From: Paralvinella palmiformis | Lineage: Eukaryota; Annelida; Polychaeta; Terebellida; Alvinellidae | NCBI GenBank assembly: GCA_025642065.1 | Contig: JAODUP010000957.1 | Location: 62,001-126,000 of the forward strand | Length of the DNA: 64,000 nucleotides | Direction: 5' to 3' | In this document: positions 10,140-22,914 of the stretch, piece after piece | Layout: each line of letters starts with the position of its first letter | Numbering within the stretch: position 1 is the first letter of the stretch | The notes under the pieces: generated by a model | What the model was told of the DNA's origin: nothing | The model's input: the letters and a program-made list of their open reading frames with translations, nothing else | Databases searched by the model: none | Translations under genes and position numbers: made by a program

Positions 10140-10400
10140 AGAGGTTAGTTTAAAAATTAACGGGACACATACAATTTCATGAGATATTATGCCATAATTA
10201 ACAACCTAAACCTTTAATATCAACATAAATATGATAAAGTGAAAAAGTTTCTTGACAATAAACTATCACACTTATTTAGATATAGGTGTTTCGGGAGAGT
10301 TTTCTGTTATTAGAAGCCCGTGTCAATATTACAATTATTATTATGTTAATGTAACAATAATTGAATACCCAAGTTAGTTTTTAGATACTATTTAATTAGA
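10140..10400 (+). repeat. Interspersed repeat I, copy 2
   Basis: Aligns with the reverse complement of 2020-2400 (see that entry), with CAACCTAAACCTTTAATATC near 10202 and GGTGTTTCGGGAGAG near 10286. No coding is seen. Confidence 0.6.
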
Positions 10401-11550
10401 AAATACTCCTCCCTCCAAAGATGCAATTACCATTAAATGTGTAAGATCATAAAACTATAGCACAAACGGAAACAAGACGTTCTAGACCGTTAACGAGTCA
10501 ATATATAAATTTAGGATAATTTAGTTATAACAGCGACTAAGTCGTGTAATGAAGGAATAACTAAGTTAGAGATATTTAGTTTTATGACTTAATAATATTT
10601 TCACTAAGAAGTTGGATATCGTAAGTTCAGATGTTGTAATATTTATCAGTGATGATTCAAGCTAACAAGAAGTGATACTATTCAATACCTTTCAATAATG
10701 TTCAAAGCTCTGTTAGTTAGTTTCCATTAAGGTTACTAAACGAAGTGAAAGGATTAGATAAAGGTTAATCACTATAAACGTAGCCGAGCTCTCCGGGAAT
10801 TAATACAATATGCAGTGAAGTCTAATGTTGAAAAGTACTAAATGGTAAATGGAACATTGTAATGATACCAATTCCATTATATGAAACCGGTATTTAAATT
10901 GCAACATAAACAGTAACTTAAACGAGAAAAGAACATTGTCAAAAACTGCTAGGACAGTTTTCTTTAAGCGAACCATGTTTGCCCAGAAAACGTCCTTACA
11001 CTCCGCTTCCCCCGCCCCGCCCCAGCAATGAGCGTAAATGCTACCCTCATCTCTCTGGAATACGAATCATTAATTGGGAGGAGAACAGTAGCTAGGAATT
11101 GTTCAAGAGGGCCACACATCAATCAATCTATCGATCATCCAACAACAAACAATGTCTTCTATGAAACATAGTCCCATGTTTAAATCCAATTTTGCTCACC
11201 GACCACAACACTTAGCCACTTATTCCTTCGATTCACCTCACGTTTCAGGAATGATACACCCAGAAACATACACTTGAGAGCCCGCCGGCGTGCCTCAAAA
11301 CCACACTTCAGGGCTGCCTTGTGAAATGGAATTATCCCAACGTGTCAGTGCCTTTGTTAATGTGTTCAGTGTGAGTTAAGTTTGATGCTGTTGAGAATGT
11401 CTCTAAATAGAAAGTCACTATCATACCAAATATATTTCGATGTAGGCGCAAATTTTAGTTGGTCTGTTGTAACAGTTATCAGAGTGAGATGATCGGGATT
11501 TAAAGTAACAACTATATTTATAATTAAATCCTATAGTACTTTTACACGTT

Positions 11551-11553
<3 letters not shown>
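10401..11553. other. No gene found
   Basis: AT-rich except for a C-rich patch near 11000-11025. I could find no exon, RNA gene or repeat family member here. Confidence 0.5.

Positions 11554-11610
<57 letters not shown>
11554..11610. repeat. (AT)n microsatellite
   Basis: Pure AT run. Confidence 0.97.
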
Positions 11611-11612
<2 letters not shown>

Positions 11613-11840
11613 GATATATATAACTTTGAGAGATGATCAAACAAAAGTTGTTTTTCGTAAAGGATTAGATGCTACTAGAAAGCAAAAAAATAAAATGATG
11701 ATATGTATTAGCACAAAGCAATAATTATTTCATTGTAGGAACGATACCACTGAAGCATTTTTATTCATATACCTTCGGAAGCTTTATCGTTAGTTGTTAT
11801 TTGACGCTAGTGCCAAGTTCCATTAAACCATTTCCTAACT

Positions 11841-11844
<4 letters not shown>

Positions 11845-11916
<72 letters not shown>

Positions 11917-11918
11917 TC
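11845..11918. repeat. (CT)n microsatellite
   Basis: A CT run with one interruption, forming a long purine/pyrimidine mirror tract. Confidence 0.97.
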
Positions 11919-13771
11919 ACATACGCTAAGACTATTCGATATTCTAATACAATTTGTATGGAACAGTCATGATTTATCACATATAGATCTCGTGTCACTC
12001 AATAATAAAGAAATTAAGAAAAAATTCTCAATAGCATTCTTTGTTACTTATAAACTTGAAATAGAGAAGTTGGCGAGTGAAATAATGTTTTTCATCCACA
12101 GTAACGACTCTTAGTATTGTGCAATACTACCATATTTGTATTGTTATCATAACTGGCATGATTGCTTGATTTGGTATAATGTATTTTTAGATTTTATTCT
12201 TTTAAAATTTGGAACCACGAATCCGACACCCATACAGGGAGATAACACTCCAGCTATGGCGAAAACTACACTAGTTGTGTCATGTAGCTTGGTTTTTACG
12301 AACTCCAAACAACGTATCCCATGCGGAATATGCGTTAGCCATCCGTGACTCACTGTCATGCTATTGCCTGTAATTTATGGGCGCATATTTCGGAGTATTG
12401 TATGACAGTTCCGATAATGCAGTGAATAAAGCATAGTGGTTCAAACACCTGTATCTGAGTGTGAGTCCGACTCATTGCACTGTTTCGGGGATGTTAACCT
12501 AAAATGTCACGCCTCGGCCATATGTACAATGAGTGACCAACACATGGACTAACTCTAATTTTACATTGTTAAAGGAGGTATTTATTTATAGCTGACTTAA
12601 CAGTATTAATTGCCAATTCCTAGACCCTTAAAGGCGTATCTATCAATCTGCCAGCAACTTTCATGCCACTCATTCGCCCGAATTGTCTTTTAAACCTCGT
12701 CGTCGCGTCTTATTAGACACTGACTGACTACAGAATCACCTTATTTGGCTGGAGATCAGGTGATAAACTATAACTCCTCTCGTTGACTTACTCTACATAC
12801 AACCAAAGCTTAGTAGTGACTAAACAAACCTATTATGGCCAGAATTTGCTGAAACGCAGCCTATTAACCTGGCACGAAGCCTTGTTAACGCTCCCGTGTT
12901 GCAAAACATCCACGCAAGCTGACATACATAGTCGTGCACATGTTAGTATTCTTGGGCAGGAAACAACAGATTATTCCGGATTCTGCGATAGAGTACTGGT
13001 GAAAGCACCGTCCTGGAAAAATACAGGTGGTTAGGTCGAATCAAAGACATTAATGCGTTTGTAGGAGATTTACCTGGAAAATCAGCTCTTAGCGAGTAAC
13101 AACCAGTGCCGAGTATAAATCATCAACTCACTCACCTCAACGGATTATTGATCTATCATATCTGAATGACTCCTTCCAGTAAAAGTGTTTTACATTTATA
13201 CTATTAGTATTAGTAGTATTATTATGGGACTTCTATAATGGGATTTCTTCCGTCGAACTTTGCCGTTACCAGTCATTTCATTATTAGAAGCACGTGACCT
13301 CAATGCTATGGAGTATTATTTCCAGTATTGGTATTATCACAAATATAACTAATATGTGTTATAATGAAATGTAAATATCTTATATAACCATCAGTTCTAA
13401 CTAAAGGTCATTTACTCCTTAGTTATTATATCCACCAGCCTTTACATTTATCTTCGTGATAGTTCGCCCTTGACATCTCTGACGTCAAATTCCAAGAGAT
13501 TATATTAAATCAAAGCGTGTGCAATGACAAACGACAGCATTTCTTATATCGCCCTTAGTGACAATTTCAGTGGTAGCGCCTATACTTGTTAAGCAAGCGC
13601 AACCGTGCAGAAGCTTTAATGGAATTTGCTACTGCGCAGCGATCTAAAAGGAGATTTTCTTTCTTTTCTAAAAACAAAAGACGGGCATAATAGAAAATCA
13701 ATAAAAAGCAACAACATTGCAATTATATCATAAATTGAATGTTCGTAGGTGATAATAGGTCTGACTCCCCA

Positions 13772-13777
<6 letters not shown>
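11919..13777. other. No supported gene; short unidentified ORFs
   Basis: Two open frames stand out. 12136-12348 (+) has a faint resemblance to a copia RNase H core (IWY..., then NPTPIQGDNTPAMA). 12783-13034 (+) encodes 83 residues I cannot place. Neither has enough signal to be called a gene. A degenerate tRNA-like pair of boxes lies at 12429-12472. Confidence 0.4.

Positions 13778-13840
<63 letters not shown>
13778..13840. repeat. (CT)n then (AT)n compound microsatellite
   Basis: (CT)n to 13808 followed directly by (AT)n to 13840. Confidence 0.97.
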
Positions 13841-13844
<4 letters not shown>

Positions 13845-14282
13845 ATTGCTAGTAAAGTTTTCAGATTAAAATTTAGAGATATGGTTTCTGCTTTTATTGA
13901 ATATTTTATATATTTACGTATTAATGAAGAATGTTAACAACAGATCTATGACTTCAGTATTAGTGAATAACTATTTGGGAAGCTTTTATCTATAGGTTAC
14001 ATTCAACTGAACTTATTTTGAGGTAACAGATTATCAAAAAGACTAATCATAAAAATCGGGTGATGTTACATGATTCTAATATTCAATTTAATTATTGAAC
14101 AAATACAAATATAAGAAAACTTGTCACATATCAGATTTGGTCATGTCCAGTAAAGGTTGCAATGTTATCAAGGAAATCTGCGTTATTAGCAATGCTATGT
14201 TTCTGTGAAACGAATTTATCCAATTAAAAAGTTATTTCTGGTACGGGTATTGACATAAATGTTTTGTTTATTTTTACGACAG

Positions 14283-14377
14283 CCTCTTTTCTACAACCAG
14301 ATCAAGTAAATGATCATGTTAAGCTAGCAGATCTTTATGATAATATACTGAGCTGCCTTGAAAATAAGCATGTACAC
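14283..14377 (+). other. Exon-like segment, unidentified
   Basis: A pyrimidine-rich tract ending in ...TTTTTACGACAG precedes a 95-base open stretch followed by GTAAGA, a good 5' splice site. The open frame reads SFLQPDQVNDHVKLADLYDN and then ILSCLENKHVH, a composition that looks protein-like rather than repeat-derived. I cannot name the family. It may be a real exon, a decayed exon or chance. Confidence 0.25.
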
Positions 14378-14545
14378 GTAAGAAAGACTTATATGCCTAG
14401 AATACCTTTACATCCATGATGCAATAGAAAAATACAGCATCTTCTGATCTGCCCAGTTGCAGATATTGTTAATTCAACTTTACTCGTACGTATTTTCTCA
14501 AGATTCTTGAAATCATTCCTAGTAAAATCATTTTAACAATTTTAT

Positions 14546-14833
14546 TTGACTAAATTGTGGTGTAGCATTATGGGCCCTTCACATAATTATCTCCTTTCTT
14601 TATTAATATCTGCCAAATGTTATATTAAGAATGTTAACTGTTTGAATTCATTCTTAACATATCAAGTGTTTTCCGCAGTGGATCTCGTTTTTATTACACT
14701 TAGTATTGACTATATCCCAACAGTAGAAGGTATATTTAATCTTATTATGAATTCTAGGACACTGAATGGCCTAAATTGTGCCGATGTGTTGTTAAACAAC
14801 ATTCACCCATCCATACGTTATGAAACCTATTAG
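14546..14833 (+). other. Second exon-like open frame, unidentified
   Basis: An open frame ends at TAG 14831-14833. Within it, TTTTCCGCAG at 14669-14678 could be a 3' splice site. The following 51 residues include VFITLSIDYIPTVEGIF and LNGLNCADVLLNNIHPS, with mixed helical and polar character. It lies about 300 bases after the 14283-14377 segment on the same strand, so the two could belong to one gene or pseudogene. No family is recognised. Confidence 0.22.
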
Positions 14834-15090
14834 ATACATCTGAATAGTACAGCTGCAATAGCGACGAATACTGAAAAATGAGACAATTTTACCACGATTC
14901 CCCCCAAAACTAAACTAGATTGGTTGTTCGTCAAATAATATGTTTATTTTAGGTTTTACTAAAAGATTCTAAACTATCTGTCAGATGTCGTTGTTCATTA
15001 TTACAAAATAATTACGGAAAATCAGATGTCAAATGACAAATGAATCTATTACCAATATAAATGTATATGCAATTATGTTGTAAACATACC

Positions 15091-15145
<55 letters not shown>

Positions 15146-16433
15146 ACTACCAAAATAAATAGTACATTTGGAGACCAGTATGCCGTAACTACTGCCACGA
15201 ATGATGAAGGACAGCTCTGTAGGTGTGTTGGTCGGGAATCGCCGTAATAATGACGAATATGGAATGAGGAATTGATAATAAGTAACCAAGACAGGATTGG
15301 CCATCGTGATATAATGGAAAGATTATAAAAACACAAATTGGCATTTATGTTTTTACAATCCTAGTTGATATCATATTACATGGTTACAAATTATTCAACT
15401 TTTGCGCTTTGGATGTGGCTTTGATATGTTTTTAAAAGTTGATTTAATTTGGTATTTAAAGTCCTAACGAGATAAATTGTCGAGATTCATTGGGGATCTT
15501 GACTGTTTATTCTATATTTTGTGCATATTACAGTGGATATTTAGTAACAGTTATCATGTCAGATTATCTCGTAGGATGAATATCAAGTTATCTCGATTGA
15601 ATTGGAAATCGCTAGCAAACGATAGGTGAAATTTAGTATAAATATCATTATGACGATGGCAAAATGTAGGTTTTAATTTATTGGCTTTAAAAGTAACATC
15701 AAAAGGCAGCATATGTTATGGGATCATGCTCTTTATTACTGATCAAGTCATATAATATCTATATCTAAAGCTTTTACTTGATGGTTGGACGTTTTGACTA
15801 GTTTTAAAGTGTGTCATTATTTCTGAATATCCGAAGGGGAAATAATGTTTTAAATGGAATCTCGTATAATCGATGTAATATAGGCTATGCTTCATTGAGG
15901 CACAACAGTTCAAGGATATGGTGAAATGGCATACACATTTTTGATATCGTTTTCTGAGAGTACTCTTACTTTCTTTTTTTCCTTTTTACGCCCACCAACT
16001 CGCTCACAAATCGCACAGAAAATGTATCAAGGAAGCTTCTCTATATCACCTGTAGTAAATGTATGAATTAGTTAACAATCAAAGACGTAGATATATATCT
16101 ATGAGTAGTAGAGCCCAATCACTCCAATAAAAAGGACGTTACTCTTGCAAGTGTCTATATCACCACTTGCGAAACATTCTAGTTGTGAGGTTTTATGAAA
16201 ACAGCTATCTCAGGAAATTAGAAGCGTCCTTTTTCTTGAAATATTTAGTGTTTTCAAAAGCCATATGGTAGAGGTTGATTTCCCCAATAAATGTTATCGA
16301 GTTTTCAAAATTTCTAATTAGTTTTTAAAACGAAGGTTTCGGGGTTAATATTGTATGACACCATTGACTTACTTGTGCTAACAAGTTTAAATTTTTTTAA
16401 TGTACATTATTATTATTATTATTATTGTTATTG

Positions 16434-16484
<51 letters not shown>

Positions 16485-16829
16485 AATACTTACATTCTAA
16501 GTTTTAATTTTTTTCATAAAATGTTATATATAATGAATGCAAATAAATCACAAAAAGCAATAGATCATTTGATATAACTTTTTATATTTTTGGTTACTGA
16601 AACCATAGTGAACTACTTAACAATATTTGCCAATCTTAGATTATTTGAGACATTGTACCACCTTACCCCAGTAAAGGAGTTCAACATATTACTCAGACGG
16701 AACACTCTATTGTATTAAACAGCAATAAAGAGTTTGTTGTCTGGTTTCTATATTATACTAATGTAGACACTAAAATCGTAAGGAAAGCTTTATATCGTAG
16801 TTTTGTATCTATCCAACGTGGAGATAATG
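14834..16829. other. No gene found; two trinucleotide tracts
   Basis: (AAT)n lies at 15091-15143 and (ATT)n with GTT interruptions at 16407-16480. The remainder is AT-rich without recognisable genes. Confidence 0.6.
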
Positions 16830-18810
16830 ACGTATTTGATGATGTCTCGTAATCTTATCCACTTATTACGGGATAAAAGTAATTTCCGGCTTTCAGATGG
16901 TTTCTCTCTGATCACCTTTTAAATCGTGTCATCAGTGGATTGTCTCTCAGCGAACAAACGTTTGATCAATCGAGCCTAAAACTGCATTTAGAGTTAATCA
17001 TCAGGGGCATTGAATGACCATGATCGTGTAATTCAGACAAAACCGCGCCAATTTCAACCCCTCTACAATTACCTATATGCCAAGGAGAACAATAAACAAC
17101 GTCTATGACAGGAAAACAAACTTTTGTTGAACATTTCTTGCTTTCAGTGACCAGGAAATCTATGTATAATTGTGTAGAGATTTAGGAATATTCTTCCATA
17201 TATGGCTTACAATAGGTCAACAATGTCTGGCGGCCGATATAGATGAATATCATTCCCAATTGTGTTGGTATCTTATTCCACAAATATAAAATTTTCCCAA
17301 TTATTGGTTCTATTTTCAAAGCAGTTGGGGGTCAATAATTACAACCAAGATACTAGTATCATTTTCAAACTATTATTTACGTAGGGCAGGAATTATATTT
17401 TGCCTATTAATTTGAAGTTCTCAATTTCTAAGCCAGTATTTCTTTAGTTTTTTTCCCGTTAACTTAAAAATATAAACATTTAATACATTTCGTGATTTAA
17501 TGTGTGTTCTTACGAAAACGAACTAGTTTTCGCATGGCACGTAGTGAAGGGTCACTAATAGCACACATTAAGGTCTTTTATGATTCTAATATGCTTTGCA
17601 TAAATCTATATAACTAAATTCTGAGTGAGACTAGTCAATGAAGGTGACCCGGTTTAACAGGCCATATTATACCCCCAGTCTGAACTATACCTGGGGTTAA
17701 ATTCCAATTCATTCTCCTCAGGCCACATTTACCCCCACCCCCCACACTATGATATTACTAGTTTTAAGTGATATACACAAGAATTACTTAATGTTTCAAC
17801 GTTTTATTGGGGATTCAGCTTTGTAAGATAAGTTAAGTGAGAAAGCTTAGTGACTTAAATCTTAAAACTCTAAACACATAGACTTTTATTACTTCAACCA
17901 GAAAAATTTAATTAGTAAAAATATTAGACCAAAGCCTAAAAGAGCAAATATTTGTCTGGCCTAGGCTATGTTACACCCCCGGGTATAGCTTGCCCTAGGA
18001 CAGTTTATCTCCCGGAGTATAATCTGGGCTGAGCCAAACTATACCCGAGTTTAACCTGTGCAGGGGTTAATTTTGCCTGCTATACCAAAAATAAAGGCCA
18101 CTAATGAACGCTGTTTTCAGCTTGTATAGCAAACGGCTAAACTATTCCGCTCACTGGTAGCCTAGAATTATATTACATACCCATAATTAAATAGCAACAA
18201 ATATAAAGCAATTGTCCTACTAGTCGGCGATAATGATCATAAATATGATATTATAAGACTGCGGTGTCCATAAATGGAAAAGCCGATGTCCCTAAAAATG
18301 TCTTTGGGACATCGCTTTGTCCGCTTCAGACCAATATTGACCTAAATGAACGTGACATATTCCCTTCGACTTAGGTAACTACCTTAATACAACAAGCGGC
18401 CCAAGAGATGCATCAACGAGGGAATTACAAGTTGATGAATGCCGACAATGAATGACGCCAGTAATTGGCACTACACATAGCATACTGAAAGAGGACAAAG
18501 CTGTAAGGATCATAATTGGCCTTTCGGCATCGTCTGATAAACATAAACAGTCTAATGAAGAAGCAAGGGATCGCATTGTTAATCTGGCTAACTGCTTCGG
18601 AGACAGTTAGAGACATTTACGCTGTGAGTCTAGTTCGGGTTGGCTACCCGAATGGATGTCTGTCTGCCTGTAAGTATAAATGTCGATTATCTCTATGTCT
18701 CTCTGTGTGTGTGTGTGTGCCGGTCTGTTTTTTTATATTTAAGTTTTTATTTATGTTTGAGACAGATAGCCGTGGGTGATTCCATTGGGAACTATTTCTG
18801 AAACTAAATG
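16830..18810 (+). repeat. Long interspersed repeat A, copy 1 (with insertion)
   Basis: Aligns with 22915-24070 (same strand) and with the reverse complement of 53290-54720. The best block runs from CTAGTCGGCGATAAT (18218) through the AACGTGACATATTC block (18349) and ATGAATGCCGACAATGAATG (18433) to GGCTACCCGAATGG (18640). The 16830-17000 part matches only the 53290-54720 copy (near 54560-54720). An element of about 480 bases is inserted near 17647-18130. No conserved reading frame was found; short frames inside differ between copies. Confidence 0.85.
17647..18130. mobile_element. Insertion within repeat A copy 1
   Basis: Absent from the matching place in copy 2 (near 23430), where the flanking repeat A sequence is continuous. 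Both ends are dense in a short motif resembling GGGTATAG or its complement (about 17650-17700 and 17975-18090), partly in inverted orientation, with an AT-rich middle. It looks like a foldback or MITE-type non-autonomous DNA element. No reading frame is present and no clear target duplication was fixed. Confidence 0.55.
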
Positions 18811-20989
18811 TGACCCAGATTCGATCGAAAACAGTAAGAATACAACGCACCGTTCTAAATAATGCGCTATACGAGTTTGTATTAAGACATAAACATATGC
18901 ATGTGTACACATACATATGTATATACATGTATGTAATTCTGATGGCATATCTCGGTTTTTCTCTCGCAGTTCTACTTCTATGGACACCAGTTAACTGCTT
19001 ATCTAGAACACCTGTGAATAATTCTGGATGCAGACATCTGTCCTGGCTGTTTATACATACGTAGGTTCTATATTTTATGTTGGCGATACCTATTGACAGT
19101 AATCGGTATAAAATGGAGATTAGGGTATTTCAGTATCACTTCTTATATTAATCCTTCCACCCATTAGCAAGCATATTTTCGTTCCTGCGTGAGTAACTAG
19201 AATTGAGAGTAAATGAATAAGTGAGAAAGTGAGCGTTTTCTCTAACAGCTGACAAATATGACCGGAAATTAATCCATTGCATCATTGGTTAGTAGAATAT
19301 AGGTCATGGGGTCGATAATTAGATGACCGCAGTAACTGTATTGGGCTAGAATGATTATTGTTATTGTTATCCTTAATCGAGAACAAGGATTCCTATTGGT
19401 TATTAAACTTGGTGACGTCTTTTTCACATCTATAAATCTGGAAGTTCTCAATTTATCCACTCGTACAAATAGCTAGTAGATGGGCCGACGAATACAATGA
19501 GAGTAAGACATACAAATAACTCTATTGGCCAATACATTTGATAACATTACCCTGTATACGTGTGATTGTACTACAACATAGTCCAATAGAATAAGTACCA
19601 ATTAAAGAAGGAAGTAAAGAAACACGAAAAACACAATATATATTATATTAGCTTCATGTTTTATTTATCGGTCTTTTGTTACCAGTCTTTTTCACGGAAA
19701 TATCCATTTAAAGAAGCTGGAGTTTCATAATAAATCTCAATTAGTGATTTTGACCGAAATTTGCCGGTCTGTCTTAACATTTCAACCGTGAACTGGCACC
19801 TGGCGATGCTTCAATGCCAGTTCATTATAAATGTTGGACATAAGTATGCTTACCTGGAGTTTCAATAAAGTTGGCAATGTCTTACAGTTTTCGTTGTTTG
19901 CTTGATATCCAATTTCCAGCTTTGACGATTGCTACCATATAAACGTCCCAATGAATGAGACCTGGATCTATGCTAGATAATGCTATTACTCGAATAATAT
20001 TTCTGATACTTTTTAAATTCTTAATTAAGCTTTCATATCTGCTTCTAAATAGGAAAATAATAGAACCGAAAAGTTTAGCCTTAATTTATGAGGTTAGCCT
20101 TAAAGATTCATGGAATATGCAATTTTCTCATGAAACTAATTATCTTAATCATGCAAGAACACATAGTTATATCGTATTATATCCGGTAATTCATGTAAAC
20201 ATTCCATAAATTGTAGCAAACCAAATTACATCAGATATTGATGACTCGTTTTCACTCATAAAACATATAGCAAGTTAGCACAAAGATTTGAGAATAACGT
20301 ATGATATAAAACCAATTAAGAATATTTCTTACCAGACAATGTAACCTTATTAATGTCTGACATTCACAATATGCGCATTCATTACCTCTTAATACAAAAA
20401 ATCTGATAATGAATTCAGTTTCTACGTTATCTCAAACAATTCCTTCTTATTTAAATTAAAACGTGAAATTAAAATATAAATTTCAATTATCTTCACAGTT
20501 TATCATTTTCTTTTTTATTTAATACTTTTTGGCTGTGTTGCTATTTTCCTGGACAAAATGAAACACAACTTGGCCTAATTCTCTCCTCAAAATATATTGA
20601 CAAATATAATTTCCGCACATGCAGAACTTGTTCTTGTCCAATATTTGGTATATTTATATGTTACCTTATGTACACGTGAAATATATTTAATGAAATGAAC
20701 TCCTTTATTTCGTGCTTTTGTTGCTGAATAATTTAGTGTTTTATATTATATTCCTATTTCCATAGTTATTGTTATTATGTTTTATGCAGTTCATATTCAT
20801 ATTTGTACATCGTTCCAGTTATTGGTGCTGATATCGGTATATTAATATAATTATTATAAAAACATTACGCACACATGTAAGCGCATGCTAATTGTAGATA
20901 TATTAAGATTAATTCAAATGAGAACTGCCCACAAAATCGAATATACTAATCTCTTTCCATTTTATCTTTTGCTGTTTCACCCAAACCTT
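18811..20989. other. No gene found
   Basis: Short open frames (for example 19955-20209) have no family resemblance. Alternating CATATG/TACATG purine-pyrimidine sequence lies near 18890-18930. Nothing else is supported. Confidence 0.5.
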
Positions 20990-21160
20990 TAACTAATGAA
21001 CAAATATTGAACAAAGTGCTCTGTGATGTCACTGACGTTTGTTCTTATCTCCGAGACACAAAAGGTTTATCCATCCATATGATGTTTATATCAGAGCTTA
21101 TAACATAGTCGGCCAACAAAGAACATCTAATAGATATCGACTATTTAATTGTTGTCACTT
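20990..21160 (-). repeat. Interspersed repeat E, copy 3
   Basis: Its reverse complement aligns with 32440-32620 and 63270-63420 through a GAGAAYAAACRTCRRTGACRYC-like block (here near 21030) and TTTGTTGGC at the far side. No coding is seen. Confidence 0.55.
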
Positions 21161-21332
21161 ATTGCTCAATGCAGCATTAAGAACGCATGACAAAAATTCC
21201 TATTTTGTTTTATAATGCCACACAAGGTAGAAACAACTCAAGCGGTTGGATATGGATGAAATGGCTCTTCTTTCTGGTATATTGACTTAGTTTTGCACGA
21301 TCATGGTGTTATATTAGGACACCAGATCCTCT

Positions 21333-21333
<1 letters not shown>

Positions 21334-21393
<60 letters not shown>
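21334..21393. repeat. (AAT)n microsatellite
   Basis: Pure AAT run; the poly-Asn frame across it is repeat translation. Confidence 0.97.
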
Positions 21394-21394
<1 letters not shown>

Positions 21395-22329
21395 TCTCAC
21401 AGAATCCACTCAAATGTGCTTGAACCACTGTTGCTTGTATTTGTTACAGAAAGCGAACTATATTACATCATTAAAATCTAGTAAAACTGTCTGAATTGAA
21501 TGTTGAGATATGTGATCTAATGCTATTTACATATTTTATATATGATATTATGTGACACGATTTTTTCATATCGCTTACAATGGTATTATATGGATAACCA
21601 AAGAATTTCGTCTTTTTAGAGTAGCGATTCAGTTATCCGAAAATAATCGCAGGCACACACACACACAGAAACATACTAACACAATAACAATTTAATCACT
21701 TTCATTGTAATGCCTGATCACGTTCGCCCATATGCCCAAAAGGGCTCTAACTGTAGGGATACCTTTCGATTCCTGCAACATGTAGCTAATATGTAGTGCC
21801 TGAAACATCCTATTACCACACTTCATAAGTACATTACACAGTGGTTAAGATGAAAGATGTTTCAGTTTCACATCCATCGAGTGTGTTGTGATAGTTTAAA
21901 TAATGGCTTATTGGACTCAGTCAACATTAGCTTCATTACCGTTGATCATGACCTCAATCAATAATAACATCTGCACAATAAGGCTATGGTCCGTGATGAT
22001 GGCCTCCTAAATACCAACCATAAAAACACTGAAGTTACTGAGATAATTAACTAAAATGCCTTCGGAGTGTTGTTCATACATTAGGAGAGTGATACCATTG
22101 CGCTCATTCTCGGTCATTATATTGTGATAGCCGATTGGCCATAAGTTTTAGATCTTCCTATATAAATTAGGTCAGTAATTATAATTATTCTTACTTTGTA
22201 ATCTCATCCAATATGAATCTGTTTTACTTTTCTGCAGGTGGCCATAAATGTATAAGTTGTATATAAATCTTGCCATTTTATGGCCACATTTCTGGAAGCC
22301 AATTCTAAATGAGTCAAGCTTTTACCATT
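21394..22329. other. No gene found
   Basis: AT-rich DNA with a short (CA)n at about 21654-21666. Nothing is supported. Confidence 0.5.
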
Positions 22330-22640
22330 AGTAGATGGTGTCTTTTTACTACGATAAGGTATTTCTGGGCTAAATTATTCGGCTTTCATGGTGATGTATA
22401 CAGAACGATTTGATCATATAACCACACTTCTTTAAAAAAATTATTACTAGGTGAATAGCCTATTTATTTAAAGGTTTGCTAAAGTAAGTTTCTCATTCTA
22501 TCAATGGAAATACTCATGGATAGAAGTCTGAACCTTTATCTATTTCAATATTATTATTGAAACTGAAATCATACAGTCTGAAAATATTGCAGGCGCCCAT
22601 ATCTTGGTTCATGCAATCCGTAAATTATGCCTTTAATATA
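22330..22640 (+). repeat. Direct repeat, left copy, flanking repeat A copy 2
   Basis: Aligns with 24215-24560 in the same orientation. Shared blocks are GATGGTGTCTTT, ATTTGATYATRTRA, AATAGCYTATTTATTT, the GTTTCTC...ATCAATG stretch and the GCCCAT..CTTGGTTCATGCAAT stretch. The two copies bracket about 1.6 kb that includes repeat A copy 2. This could be a duplicated part of one longer element or decayed long terminal repeats. Confidence 0.6.
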
Positions 22641-22914
22641 CAGTTTGTTTATAGTATGGGAAACCAGAAATATGCTTCCTAAAATAAACATGCAGCTCGA
22701 CTTAACAAAACAATTAGTATTGTTGTTGCTGTTGTTGTTGTCGTCGTAGTTACATTCTACCTTTTAATATGTGTTCTTAAAATGTTATATTTAGAATGAG
22801 TTCAAAATAAACTAAAAGTCTTTGTTTTTAAAGCAGAAGTAATTAAATCTCTGCTCTGTATTCAATTTACGAATGATTAGTATAAGACTGCAAGCATCTG
22901 AATTTAGAGCTGCT

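Noticed and set aside
12136..12348. copia-type RNase H fragment (IWY... then NPTPIQGDNTPAMA)
   Set aside because: The resemblance covers one motif only, with no reverse transcriptase, integrase or LTR nearby. A profile search would be needed.
12429..12472. tRNA-like A and B boxes
   Set aside because: The boxes are degenerate, the spacing is short and no dispersed partner was found.
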